Shown one piece after another: positions 1-8,395 of a stretch of DNA of 64,000 bases. Both the position numbers and the translations under genes were made by a program. Every line of letters begins with the position of its first letter. Positions within the stretch are counted from its first letter, which is position 1. Where the stretch lies: positions 1 through 64,000 of the forward strand of contig CANFMT010000001.1 of assembly GCA_947448415.1 (NCBI GenBank). Reading direction: 5' to 3'. The stretch comes from Burkholderiaceae bacterium. Its GTDB lineage: Bacteria > Pseudomonadota > Gammaproteobacteria > Burkholderiales > Burkholderiaceae. The notes under the pieces are model-generated. The model made no database searches. It had not been told where the DNA came from and saw only the letters and a list, made by a program, of their open reading frames with translations.

Positions 1-46
1 ATGCCAATGCTGTCATGTCTTACATTCTAACAAGCTAAAATGGAAT

Positions 47-147
47 TGGATGGGCCTCCCCGCATGGTGGGTTGGATAACCTGGTCAGGTCGGGAACGAA
101 GCAGCCAAACCCAATTTCTGCCAGTGCCGGGGGTTTGGCTCATCCAC
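47..147 (+). ncRNA. ffs: 4.5S RNA, RNA component of the signal recognition particle (small bacterial type)
   Basis: This RNA binds Ffh and helps target nascent membrane proteins to the translocon. The conserved apical part is visible: GGTCAGGTCGGGAACGAAGC (83-102) carries the GGAA-type tetraloop region and the asymmetric loop that Ffh recognises, followed by AGCC. The ends pair into a long hairpin: 48-56 (GGATGGGCC) is complementary to 137-145 (GGCTCATCC) with one G-U pair. The length of about 100 nt fits the small bacterial form without an Alu domain. The exact ends are inferred from the pairing. No strong terminator stem with a T-run follows. Confidence 0.93.
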
Positions 148-536
148 CCTTCCCCCATCAAAAAAAGCGATTCAGAAAATCTTCAGAATCCTGAAAATTC
201 CCCAAATCATCCAAATAATTAGCAAAACTAGGACAGTTCTAGCGTCCAATGAGATTCTGAATAACTGCAGATGTTTATGGGAACACTCAATAGATACTCG
301 CAAAGCTGACCTCCTTAATATGGATAGATTCAGCGTAGAGACTTCAAGAAACGAGGAATAGGGTTTTGAGATTAATTGGATGTAGGAATCCACACATAAA
401 TAGAGCACCAAATAATTAATCTGAAAATCTTGGGCGCATACTAGAACAGCCAGCATGTTGAATTTTCTGATATAGCAGACTTCTATAACCTAATGCTTGA
501 CTGATACCAAGATCAAGAAATAATAATCATTATCTG
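148..536. other. Intergenic stretch without a supported gene
   Basis: This AT-rich region lies between the SRP RNA and the end of the leftward START-like gene. The only longer frame (456-172, minus, 94 codons) has no ribosome binding site I can see, no recognisable motif and a biased Leu/Ile composition, so I do not call it. Short near-repeats around AATCTTCAGAATCCTGAAAA (179-198) are the only visible structure. Confidence 0.5.
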
Positions 537-1103
537 CTATCTACAGGCTAACAATGCTGTAGGTTTGTATTGAGCTGCTTTTTGAGCCATTGACTCCAAT
601 CGCTCATGTAAATTATTTTTCATAAAGTACTCAATGATCGCCATCGGAACGATGGAATCTAGCTCCACCACGGCATCATATTTAACTGTTGTCCTATCCT
701 TATCGGGCACCAACCTCCAAGTACCCTTGTAATACTTGGCGTCACCGCTGACCTGCTCAAAGCTCAAAAGCTGATAAGGTACTTCTGTATATTCGACAAC
801 TGTTTTCAGCTGAATATGAAAAAAGAGGATGTCCTCTTCTAGAGTTCTACTCACACGGACCTTATTAGCAGACCGGGAGAGTATCTTAAGATCGATTATG
901 CCTGCAATGTTTTTAGAGGCTTCATAGTCAGTAAGAAAAGCATATGCATTACAAGGCTGAATCGGTACGGTGTAATTGGCATTGATATGAAACCGACCAT
1001 TAGTCGGCTTAATATTGATCTGCACATTGAATGGGTTATCACTATCCTGCGCGGCAACTTGCAAGCTTAGGACACTCAGTATTGAGATCAATATCCATTT
1101 CAT
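537..1103 (-). CDS. Secreted SRPBCC/START-like (polyketide cyclase-type) protein
   Basis: A 188-residue protein with a short Sec signal peptide (residues 1-18, ending VAAQ). The rest looks like the SRPBCC helix-grip fold: an early strand and helix with 'CNAYAFLTDYEASKNI', then alternating beta strands including KYYKGTWRLVP, and a long C-terminal helix (MAIIEYFMKNNLHERLESMAQKA). Members of this fold bind hydrophobic ligands. An exported single-domain form is seen in many betaproteobacteria as a protein of unknown role. It stands alone, separated by about 100 bp from the next leftward gene, and no clear Shine-Dalgarno precedes the ATG. The fold call is fairly sure; the function is unknown. Confidence 0.6.
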   Translation of the reverse strand: MKWILISILSVLSLQVAAQDSDNPFNVQINIKPTNGRFHINANYTVPIQPCNAYAFLTDYEASKNIAGIIDLKILSRSANKVRVSRTLEEDILFFHIQLKTVVEYTEVPYQLLSFEQVSGDAKYYKGTWRLVPDKDRTTVKYDAVVELDSIVPMAIIEYFMKNNLHERLESMAQKAAQYKPTALLACR

Positions 1104-1205
1104 TAATGGATTTTAGAGGAGATTTGAAATGGCCGATGGAGCCATCTATTAATCTATAGCTTAATATGTATTACTCTCTTTGAAGAATACTTGCCAGCTT
1201 CAAAA

Positions 1206-2108
1206 TTAACTGCCCTTGTTGCTATTAAGCGCCACTTCCCATGATCTAATGCCATCCAAGCCCAGAGCCTGGTTATATTGGGCTGAGCTAAACATGCGGT
1301 CTCCATAAGCGCTTAAGGACTGATGTTGTGCAAGATGCTTTAGAGCCTCCTGCATAGCAAAACCAAATACTCCCCTAGCAAGACTGGGATGAATCGCAAT
1401 ATCAATTCCATGAGCTTTGAAATCTTCTGCCTTTAAGGTCGATACAGGTCCGCCGACATCCACATTAAAAAGACACGGCGCTCCAAGCTCGTCTCTAATT
1501 CGCCTAATCATTTGCAAAGCTTCTGGATTGGCTTTGAGCTCTACGAAGATGGCATCAGCACCCGCAGCAATAAAAGCTTTAGCTCTCTGAATGCCTTCAT
1601 CCAGACCAAAAGCGCCAACGCTATCGGTGCGCGCAATCACCATAAAGTCTGGATCGGATTTTGCTTTCACTGCAGCGCGAATATGTAACAGCGCATCATC
1701 AAATGACAACACTGTGCGCGCCCCTTCGAACTGGGCGCATTGCTTTGGAAACGTTTGATCTTCAATATGAATCGCAGCTACCCCTGCAGCCTCAAACTCG
1801 GTAATGGTTCTTTTAATATTCAGTGGCCCACCATAACCCGTGTCGGCATCACAAATTAAAGGGATGTCGATACATGCAGCGACGCGCCTTGCGTGATCGG
1901 ACATCATGGTTAAATCTACCTGGCCAATATCAGGTGTGCCTAACAAAGAGGCAGACACCCCGTTACCAGTCATATACGCCGCCTGAAATCCAGCATTTTG
2001 AACTAAGCGAGCGCCATAGCCATCATAAATACCAGGCGCTACTACTGCATCATTTCCGGCAATCAGTTGCCGCAATTTTTGACGCTTTTGGTGAGCGGTA
2101 ATATTCAT
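1206..2108 (-). CDS. Isocitrate lyase/PEP mutase family C-C lyase (2-methylisocitrate or dimethylmalate lyase-like)
   Basis: A 300-residue member of the ICL/PEPM superfamily, Mg-dependent barrels that cleave or form C-C bonds next to a carboxylate. Family marks: PGIYDGYGARL at 25-35, the metal-binding CDADTGYGG at 86-94, IEDQ at 115-118, and Cys124 in PKQCAQ, where 2-methylisocitrate lyases have KRCGH, so the usual His is Gln. IARTDS follows further on. It is the last gene of the eight-gene leftward operon and its ATG overlaps the TGA of the LeuD-like gene (ATGA). The neighbouring dehydratase subunits suggest a dimethylmalate-lyase-type reaction (to pyruvate plus a short acid). Oxaloacetate hydrolase or methylisocitrate lyase activity cannot be excluded. 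Confidence 0.8.
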   Translation of the reverse strand: MNITAHQKRQKLRQLIAGNDAVVAPGIYDGYGARLVQNAGFQAAYMTGNGVSASLLGTPDIGQVDLTMMSDHARRVAACIDIPLICDADTGYGGPLNIKRTITEFEAAGVAAIHIEDQTFPKQCAQFEGARTVLSFDDALLHIRAAVKAKSDPDFMVIARTDSVGAFGLDEGIQRAKAFIAAGADAIFVELKANPEALQMIRRIRDELGAPCLFNVDVGGPVSTLKAEDFKAHGIDIAIHPSLARGVFGFAMQEALKHLAQHQSLSAYGDRMFSSAQYNQALGLDGIRSWEVALNSNKGS

Positions 2109-2644
2109 TTAGCAAAATTCCAATCCGGATTAATTTTGAGAAAGGCAATTAATCCCCCTGCCTCAATCAGTGCAAGGATTTCCATTGGCAATGCTTTGGC
2201 TTGCAAGTGCACTCCGCTACTAGTGCTAATCTCACCGCGACTAAAGTCCACTGAGATTTCCTCACCATTTTTGATCTGGCTAATGTCACACTCTAATATT
2301 GGTAGGCCATTGTTAATGGCATTACGGTAAAACTGACGTCCAAAGGATTTGGCAACAATCCCTTTAATGTTCAGCAATTGCAAAATATGTGCGGCCTGCT
2401 CACGAGAAGAATTAATCCCAAAATTTTCACCGGCTACTAAAATGCCGCCGCCAGCTGTTGAAATCTGCCCGGCCATTCCCGGGCTTAATTGTTCAAAGGC
2501 CACACTGGCAACGTACTCCATAGTTTTGCCCGGTAAATACTTACTTGAGCAATGCAAATCGGTATTGACATCATCGCCAAGCACAAAGGCTTTAGCGCTT
2601 GTATTGTGTAAATCCACTTTTCCTGCTGTTCCCGCTGTTTTCAT
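2105..2644 (-). CDS. Aconitase-family dehydratase small subunit (LeuD/DmdB-like)
   Basis: A 179-residue swivel-domain subunit of a two-subunit hydro-lyase that pairs with the LeuC-like protein encoded just upstream. Family marks: an early LGDDVNTDLH, a 'FGINSSREQA' segment equivalent to the substrate-contacting GSSREHA loop of LeuD, and IVAKSFGRQFYRNAINNGLP. I chose the ATG at 2644: it shares its A with the preceding TAA (TAATG) and has GGAGG at a good distance. A TTG five codons upstream lies inside that Shine-Dalgarno. Leucine biosynthesis is unlikely from context, since no leuA or leuB is nearby; the neighbours are a C-C lyase and a Bug receptor. Confidence 0.85.
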   Translation of the reverse strand: MKTAGTAGKVDLHNTSAKAFVLGDDVNTDLHCSSKYLPGKTMEYVASVAFEQLSPGMAGQISTAGGGILVAGENFGINSSREQAAHILQLLNIKGIVAKSFGRQFYRNAINNGLPILECDISQIKNGEEISVDFSRGEISTSSGVHLQAKALPMEILALIEAGGLIAFLKINPDWNFAK

Positions 2645-3924
2645 TACGCCGCCCTCCAATTACCACCCTCAACGGTGCGAGGATCCGTAATAAACCCGGT
2701 TAATGCAGAAGCTGCCACCGTAGCTGCTGACCCCAACCAAATATCGGAGTTTGCATTCGAAAGACGTCCTTTAAAGTTGCGATTAGCAGTAGAAATCACT
2801 GTATCGCCATCGCCTGGCACCAGGTGATTGGTAATGCCAACACAGGTTCCACAACCAGCTGCCTCAAATGAGGCTCCCGCCATCGTCAAGGCTTCAATTA
2901 ATCCCTCTCGCAAAGCATCTAAATAGATTTTTCGAGATGCCGGAGTCACAATCATGCGCACTCCGTTAGCAATTTTCTTACCCTTCAAAATGGAAGCTGC
3001 TTGACGAATGTCATCTAAGCGACCATTCGTACAGGTGCCAATGAGTGCAAATTGAATCTTCTGAGTGCTCACCTCTTGCGCGGCCACGATATCATCCACA
3101 CTATGTTTGCGAGCGACCTGTGGTGCCAATTGGCTGACATCGATCTCAATGACTTCAGAATACTGCGCATCGGGGTCAGCGGTGACTGGCTCAGGAATTT
3201 TTGCGCCATGTAACTTTAACCATTGCACAGTCTTTTCATCGCACTCCAAAATTGCTGCCTTGACGCCTAATTCTGCTGCGTGGTTGCATAAAGTCATGCG
3301 ATCATCAATATCCATGTGGGCAACAGCTTCACCCACATATTCAATCGCTTTATAGTTCAAGCCCTCAGCACCAAAACGGCCTAACAGATGCAAGGTGATG
3401 TCTTTTGCCCATACCCCTGGCTGTAAACGCCCTTTAAGAATAATTTTGACGGTCTCAGGAACCTTAAACCACAATTTACCTGTCGCCATGACCGCAGAAA
3501 CGTCGGTACCTTCGATACCCGTGCCGAAGGCATTAAAAGCACCGTAGCTTACCGAATGGGTATCGGTTCCCACCACTAGATTACCCGCAGTTAAATGACC
3601 GTCCTCTGGCATCACCTGGTGACATATTCCGTCACCGATGTCATACAGCTGTATGCCTGCATCTTGAGAAAACGATCGCATTTGGGTGTGTATCTCTGCA
3701 GCCTCAAGATTAGGTGGTGGAGAATAATGATCCATCACAAAGGCGGTATTTTTCGCAAAGACTAAATCTTTTGAGCCAATCTTATTGATCATCTTGATCG
3801 TATTACTCGCCCTGGTATCGGTAACCATCGCAAAATCTATTGAGCAAATCACTACATCACCAGCTCGGGTTGACGGAAGATTGGCGTGCTTTGCCAGAAT
3901 TTTTTCACTAATTGTGTAACCCAT
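2644..3924 (-). CDS. Aconitase-family dehydratase large subunit (LeuC/DmdA-like, [4Fe-4S])
   Basis: A 426-residue catalytic subunit, similar in length to short LeuC/homoaconitase-type proteins. Visible cluster ligands are Cys298 in IGTCTNGR and the pair Cys358/Cys361 in AAGCGTC. The substrate-side motif DHYSPPP is at 65-71 and VVGTDTHS at 117-124. It reversibly moves water across a substituted malate/maleate-type acid. Together with the small subunit and the ICL-family lyase next to it, the set matches the composition of the 2,3-dimethylmalate dehydratase/lyase branch known from anaerobic nicotinate breakdown. The real substrate here is inferred. The gene starts 2 bp after the Bug gene stops, so both are on one transcript. 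Confidence 0.85.
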   Translation of the reverse strand: MGYTISEKILAKHANLPSTRAGDVVICSIDFAMVTDTRASNTIKMINKIGSKDLVFAKNTAFVMDHYSPPPNLEAAEIHTQMRSFSQDAGIQLYDIGDGICHQVMPEDGHLTAGNLVVGTDTHSVSYGAFNAFGTGIEGTDVSAVMATGKLWFKVPETVKIILKGRLQPGVWAKDITLHLLGRFGAEGLNYKAIEYVGEAVAHMDIDDRMTLCNHAAELGVKAAILECDEKTVQWLKLHGAKIPEPVTADPDAQYSEVIEIDVSQLAPQVARKHSVDDIVAAQEVSTQKIQFALIGTCTNGRLDDIRQAASILKGKKIANGVRMIVTPASRKIYLDALREGLIEALTMAGASFEAAGCGTCVGITNHLVPGDGDTVISTANRNFKGRLSNANSDIWLGSAATVAASALTGFITDPRTVEGGNWRAA

Positions 3925-3926
3925 AT

Positions 3927-4922
3927 TTACTTCTCACTTAAATTAATTGATTTAATAATTTTTGCCCACTTATCGTTCTCTAGCTTTACAAAGGTTAATA
4001 ATTCTTGGGGTGAAGATGGCGAAGCATCCAGATCAACTTGGCGCAAACGCTCTACTGTCGCAGGATCTTTTAAAGTGGTAGTAATCGCTTGATTTAATTT
4101 ATCGATAATTGCAGGCGGCACTTTAGGTGGCGCAATAAACGCGTACCAATTGAGCGCTTGATAACCGGGATAGCCTTGCTCTGCAACTGTAGGAACGTTT
4201 GGCAAACCGGGGATTCTTTTGGGGCTAGTTACTGCAATCGGCCTTAGTTTTCCACCCTGAATTAAAGGCACCGCTGTTGGGGTGCTAGCAAAGATCGCAG
4301 TGATGTTGCCACCCAATAAATCAGTCATCGCTGGGCCGCCGCCCTTGTAATTAATATGCTCGGCTTTCATACCGGTGCGAGCCTTGAGTAATTCGCCCGC
4401 TAAATGCCCTGTACTACCATTTCCGGAAGAACCAAAAGTGACAAAAACATTTTTGTCTTTCCCAAGCGCAACATAATCTTGCAAGGATTTAATATTCGAC
4501 TCAGTTCTGACAACCAAGATATTAGAAAAGGTTACGCCCTGAGAGATCATCGAAAAATCGACTAGCGGATTAAAGTTAGTCCCTCCTGGCATATGCGGAT
4601 TAATTGCCATCGAACCGACTGTGGTTAACATAATCGTATAGCCATCTGGCTCGGCTTTCATGAGCAGATCGCTAGATAGATTACCGCCTGCTCCAGGCTT
4701 ATTTTCGATTACAACAGATTGCCCCAAGACTTCAGCTAACTTAGGAACAATAAGTCTGGCTGCTGAATCAGCGCCACCACCAGGAGCAAATCCCACAATT
4801 AAACGAATAGGTTTATTTGGAAAAGGTGCCTGAGCAAATACAGCGTTACTAAAGAAACCTAATACCATCGCAAGCGCAAGGAGCGCCCAGTAAGACACTT
4901 TAGTCAATGATGTCTTCATCAT
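3927..4922 (-). CDS. Bug/TctC-family periplasmic carboxylate-binding receptor
   Basis: 331 residues with a Sec signal peptide (about 1-30, ending AVFAQA). The ligand-loop signature KPIRLIVGFAPGGGADSAAR follows at about 37. Family members bind small carboxylates such as malate, citrate, adipate or terephthalate in a two-lobed fold. It lies between the GGT-like hydrolase (11 bp upstream) and the LeuC-like subunit (2 bp downstream), so it probably delivers the substrate or product of that operon. It is the second receptor in the same operon. The ATG is preceded by a GGGG stretch at usable distance; the second codon is also ATG. Confidence 0.92.
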   Translation of the reverse strand: MMKTSLTKVSYWALLALAMVLGFFSNAVFAQAPFPNKPIRLIVGFAPGGGADSAARLIVPKLAEVLGQSVVIENKPGAGGNLSSDLLMKAEPDGYTIMLTTVGSMAINPHMPGGTNFNPLVDFSMISQGVTFSNILVVRTESNIKSLQDYVALGKDKNVFVTFGSSGNGSTGHLAGELLKARTGMKAEHINYKGGGPAMTDLLGGNITAIFASTPTAVPLIQGGKLRPIAVTSPKRIPGLPNVPTVAEQGYPGYQALNWYAFIAPPKVPPAIIDKLNQAITTTLKDPATVERLRQVDLDASPSSPQELLTFVKLENDKWAKIIKSINLSEK

Positions 4923-4933
4923 GATTTTTACCC

Positions 4934-6517
4934 CTATCCATTCTCTATCACTGCATCACCCCAAGGTGACATCACCTCAGTGCAACCACTATTTAATCTA
5001 CTAGCCCTCATCACTCCTGCAGGACACGCAAACAAATATGGGAAGATGTTTCTTCTATTAACGCTGGTTGGTAAAAAAGTGCCTAGGGCATCAAGGACCA
5101 CATCATCAAGATGATGGTCTGCAACAATTTTGTCTGCTCCACTTAAATCAATGCGTGGCTGATGAAAGGCTTGCTCTAAATCAAATCCAAAATCAATCAT
5201 GAATGAACTCAGTTGCATCACTGCGCCCAATATTTTTCTGCCACCAGAAGCGCCGATAGCAAAAAGTGTATCTTCCTGTGTCCGCCCAATCACTGGGCAG
5301 TAATTCGCCAAGCAACGTTTATTAGGGCCTAATGAGTTCGGTTTTCCTGGTTCTGGATCAAACCACATGATGCCGTTGTTTAACAAAATTCCCGTTGAAG
5401 GAGATACCACTCGCGAGCCAAATATAGAAAGCAAAGTTTGAGTGACTGAACACATATTGCCATGGCGATCAACCACACTAAAATGGGTCGTTGATCCTGG
5501 CGCCTGTGGCGCCTCATGGTCACCCATGCTCTCTAAACGCATAGCAAAAGCCTCATGCAGTGCCCTTGCATACTCGACATAAGTCTTGGCATCTGGCTTG
5601 ACGGTAGATGGTTTGTACTCTTGCTCTAGCAAGGAAAGAGCTTTAGCAAAGGTGGGAGCTCCAGTTAAACCGGGAACACCATAGATCGTGGCGTCACGGT
5701 ATGGAATTTCCAAAGGATCAACCCAACGAGCTTCGTAATACTCTAAATCCTCTAAGCTGAGGCATCCGCCCTTGCTCTGAATATCTTTCACTAAAGCTTG
5801 AGCAACTTTGCCGCGATAAAAACTAGCAGCGCCATGATTGGCAATCTCTTGCAAGGTTTGCGCAAGCACTTCTTGATTGAGATGTTTTTCTGTCAGCGCT
5901 GCCCATGAACCTGAGATCGGCCATTTACCTTGATCTAAAAAGAGCTTGGCGGCATCAGCATCCGCAGCTAAAGCTGCTGCGTTAGATGCGGTAATTAAGG
6001 TGGAGTACCAGTCAACTAACAATCCTTCTTGAGCCAATTTCGCTGCAGGCTCTACCAAGGTTTGCCAAGGCTTACTACCAAATCGCTGATGGGCTAGATC
6101 CATGCCTGCAACAACTCCAGGTACTGCTACCGCGGTAGCACCTTGCACATTGCGATCATCCACTACATGCGCCCATGGAAATAAATCCGATGCCTTGCCG
6201 TTGCCTGACAGAGGGTAATCTTTAGGGTCTAAAGAGCGTGGTGAACGCATTCCAAAATCTACTGCATAGGCTTTTTTCTCATCAGCCCTCCAAAGCACCA
6301 TACAACCACCAGCCGCCAGTCCGCTCATCCATGGCTCTACGACTCCCAGAGCAAAGGAGGTTGCGATGGCGGCATCAACGGCATCACCGCCCTGCTCTAA
6401 AACTGCAGCGCCAACTTGCGCAGCGCGTTTGTGTTGAGATGAAACCACGCCATTGGCGGTTTTAATAACAACCTTAGCAACTTTTTGAGTATTTGAAAAA
6501 TTATCTGGGCTATACAT
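4934..6517 (-). CDS. Gamma-glutamyltransferase-like Ntn hydrolase with altered substrate pocket
   Basis: A 527-residue protein with the full GGT fold. The self-cleavage and nucleophile motif is TTHFSVVD with Thr343 as the predicted new N-terminus of the small subunit, and GASGG (Gly425/Gly426) supplies the oxyanion hole. No signal peptide is seen, so it is probably cytoplasmic, unlike E. coli Ggt. By motif alignment, the residues that hold the gamma-glutamyl group in E. coli (Arg114, Asn411, Gln430, Asp433, Ser462, Ser463) correspond here to Gly89, Leu363, Gly382, Trp385, Ala404 and Asn405. It therefore likely hydrolyses a different amide. The start overlaps the deacetylase stop by 8 bp. Confidence 0.85.
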   Translation of the reverse strand: MYSPDNFSNTQKVAKVVIKTANGVVSSQHKRAAQVGAAVLEQGGDAVDAAIATSFALGVVEPWMSGLAAGGCMVLWRADEKKAYAVDFGMRSPRSLDPKDYPLSGNGKASDLFPWAHVVDDRNVQGATAVAVPGVVAGMDLAHQRFGSKPWQTLVEPAAKLAQEGLLVDWYSTLITASNAAALAADADAAKLFLDQGKWPISGSWAALTEKHLNQEVLAQTLQEIANHGAASFYRGKVAQALVKDIQSKGGCLSLEDLEYYEARWVDPLEIPYRDATIYGVPGLTGAPTFAKALSLLEQEYKPSTVKPDAKTYVEYARALHEAFAMRLESMGDHEAPQAPGSTTHFSVVDRHGNMCSVTQTLLSIFGSRVVSPSTGILLNNGIMWFDPEPGKPNSLGPNKRCLANYCPVIGRTQEDTLFAIGASGGRKILGAVMQLSSFMIDFGFDLEQAFHQPRIDLSGADKIVADHHLDDVVLDALGTFLPTSVNRRNIFPYLFACPAGVMRASRLNSGCTEVMSPWGDAVIENG

Positions 6518-7406
6518 GGGATGTCTTTACGTATTTCACGATGTCGGCATGAGTAGCAAACCAAACATCACCTTTGGATTGCATATGCGCAATCAATTCT
6601 TTGAGAATCCAAATACGTGAACGATACCCAGTGACATGAGGATGCATAGTTAACTGAAAGAGGCCACCTTCTTCATATGCTGCATCAAACTCACGCTTAA
6701 AGATGTCAAATACATCTGCAGGTGAAATCTGGGGCCTCAGACCTGCGAAGCGATTCATATTGAAATACACCGCATCGTCACGTATCCACTCTACTGGCAG
6801 CTCTACCACTCCAGTATTGACTCCATCCATCATGAGCTCATAGCAATCGACATCAGCCATCAGTGATGAGTCATAGAGCAGACCCATCTCACAAATTAAG
6901 GCCAAGGTATTAGGACTAAAGTCCCAGGATGGTGTACGAATACCCACTGGCCGCTTCCCAGAAACTTTTTCCAGCACGTCGGAGCTACGAAGCATCAAAT
7001 CTCTTTCTGCCTCAAGTGGAAGAACTGAATTACGCTCGTGAATCCAGCCATGCAAAGCGATTTCATGACCTTGCTCGCTGATTTGTTTTTGCTCATCCGG
7101 ATAAAGCAAAGCCGTCACAGCAGGGACAAAAAAGCTAGCAGGTACTGCAGCATCGTTCAAGATTTTCAATATACGAGGAATACCCTGCAGATTGCCATAC
7201 TGACCTTGCGAAAGGCGACCAATCGATTGGCCACCCTCTCGCAGCTCATTGGTTTCATGATCCGAATCAAATGAGAGTGCAACGGCACAGCGCGCGCCAT
7301 TCGGCCAAACACTAGGCGCTAGTTTTTTACCTGCCCTAGCTTGGTCTACTAACTTGCGCCAATGATTCTCGGGCCATTGCCAAGGCTCTAATTGATCATT
7401 ACTCAC
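6510..7406 (-). CDS. Polysaccharide deacetylase (NodB-fold) family hydrolase, cytoplasmic
   Basis: 298 residues of the PgdA/CDA1 (carbohydrate esterase 4-like) group. The metal site looks intact: FDSDHE (Asp47/Asp49), then HGWIHE with His119 and His123, and GIRTPSWDFSPNT for the following motif. There is no signal peptide, and the architecture resembles cytoplasmic members such as the allantoinase-like PuuE and H. pylori HP0310 types, which act on small amides or have atypical roles rather than on cell wall. It overlaps the upstream Bug gene by ATGA and the downstream GGT-like gene by 8 bp, so hydrolysis of an N-acyl or cyclic amide small molecule is the better guess. Confidence 0.8.
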   Translation of the reverse strand: MSNDQLEPWQWPENHWRKLVDQARAGKKLAPSVWPNGARCAVALSFDSDHETNELREGGQSIGRLSQGQYGNLQGIPRILKILNDAAVPASFFVPAVTALLYPDEQKQISEQGHEIALHGWIHERNSVLPLEAERDLMLRSSDVLEKVSGKRPVGIRTPSWDFSPNTLALICEMGLLYDSSLMADVDCYELMMDGVNTGVVELPVEWIRDDAVYFNMNRFAGLRPQISPADVFDIFKREFDAAYEEGGLFQLTMHPHVTGYRSRIWILKELIAHMQSKGDVWFATHADIVKYVKTSHV

Positions 7407-8395
7407 TTAGGATCCTTAGGCAATTTGCTGGCAATTAATTTAGCTGATGCGTACTCCTTGGCTACATACTTTGCAAAATCAGCGGGTTTTGAACCAACGC
7501 CTTCAAGACCTAACTGCGCAAACTGTTGCTTGACATCAGGTGAATTAAGGGCTGCAGCAACTTGCATCTGAATGCGGTTCGCCAGCTCAGGAGATGCCTT
7601 AGGCGGCAACCACAAGCCAAACCAATTGACCACCTCAAAACCTTTGAGCCCAGACTCTTGCATCGTCGGCACATTTGGCATGCCATCCCAGCGCTTGCTA
7701 CCGGTAATCGCTATCGCGGTAACCTTATTCGCTTGAACATATTGCTGTGCAATTTGTGTACCCACAAAGAACATATCAATTCTTCCAGCCAGAACATCCG
7801 TCATCGCTTCTGCTACACCCTTAAATGGTACGGGCATGATATCGGTGTTCGTCATATTCTTCATCATCTCAGCCGGGATATGACTTGCAGTACCTAGGCC
7901 GGCATGGGCATAGGTTAATTTTCCAGGATTCTTCTTGGCTAATGCGATGAGCTGATCAAGATTTGTAACACCTAAGTCGGGGCGCACTACCAAGACTTGA
8001 CCGAAATTTTGCGCTACTAAACTGACATGGGTAAAGTCTTTAACAGGGTCATAGGTTGTGTTGCTATTGAAGGGTGGAATATTCACGTGCGATGCAGTAG
8101 TAAATAACCAGCTATACCCATCAGGAGCTTGTTGTTCAAGATAGGCTGTACCAACGAGTCCACCGGCACCTGCCCGATTCTCAATCACAATCGGTTGCCC
8201 CCAAGCTTCAGACATCTTTGGCCCAATCACTCGGAACAACAAGTCTGGTGGACCGCCGGGTGGAGAAGGAACAATCACCTTAATCGGCTTTGTGGGATAG
8301 TCAGCCGCATGAACTAAACCTTGATTTGCGAATGAACTAATGGTGATCAATGCCAATGGTAATAAACACCTCAACATACCTAACAATCGCTTCAT
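7403..8395 (-). CDS. Bug/TctC-family periplasmic receptor
   Basis: 330 residues; the signal peptide ends about residue 30 (LVHAAD). The ligand loop reads KPIKVIVPSPPGGPPDLLFR, where the usual 'GG-x-D-x-x-A-R' is altered by PPD and Phe before Arg, suggesting a ligand pocket different from its paralogue at 3927. ATGA overlaps at both ends tie it to the Gfo/Idh/MocA gene before and the deacetylase after. AGGA lies 8 bp ahead of the ATG. Confidence 0.9.
   Translation of the reverse strand: MKRLLGMLRCLLPLALITISSFANQGLVHAADYPTKPIKVIVPSPPGGPPDLLFRVIGPKMSEAWGQPIVIENRAGAGGLVGTAYLEQQAPDGYSWLFTTASHVNIPPFNSNTTYDPVKDFTHVSLVAQNFGQVLVVRPDLGVTNLDQLIALAKKNPGKLTYAHAGLGTASHIPAEMMKNMTNTDIMPVPFKGVAEAMTDVLAGRIDMFFVGTQIAQQYVQANKVTAIAITGSKRWDGMPNVPTMQESGLKGFEVVNWFGLWLPPKASPELANRIQMQVAAALNSPDVKQQFAQLGLEGVGSKPADFAKYVAKEYASAKLIASKLPKDPK

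Noticed and set aside
172-456. 94-codon leftward frame next to the SRP RNA
   Set aside because: No ribosome site, no recognisable domain, odd hydrophobic composition; likely chance in AT-rich DNA.
2105-3924. Assignment as leucine biosynthesis leuCD
   Set aside because: No leuA or leuB nearby, and the coupling to a lyase and a Bug receptor points to catabolism; a second copy elsewhere would need checking.
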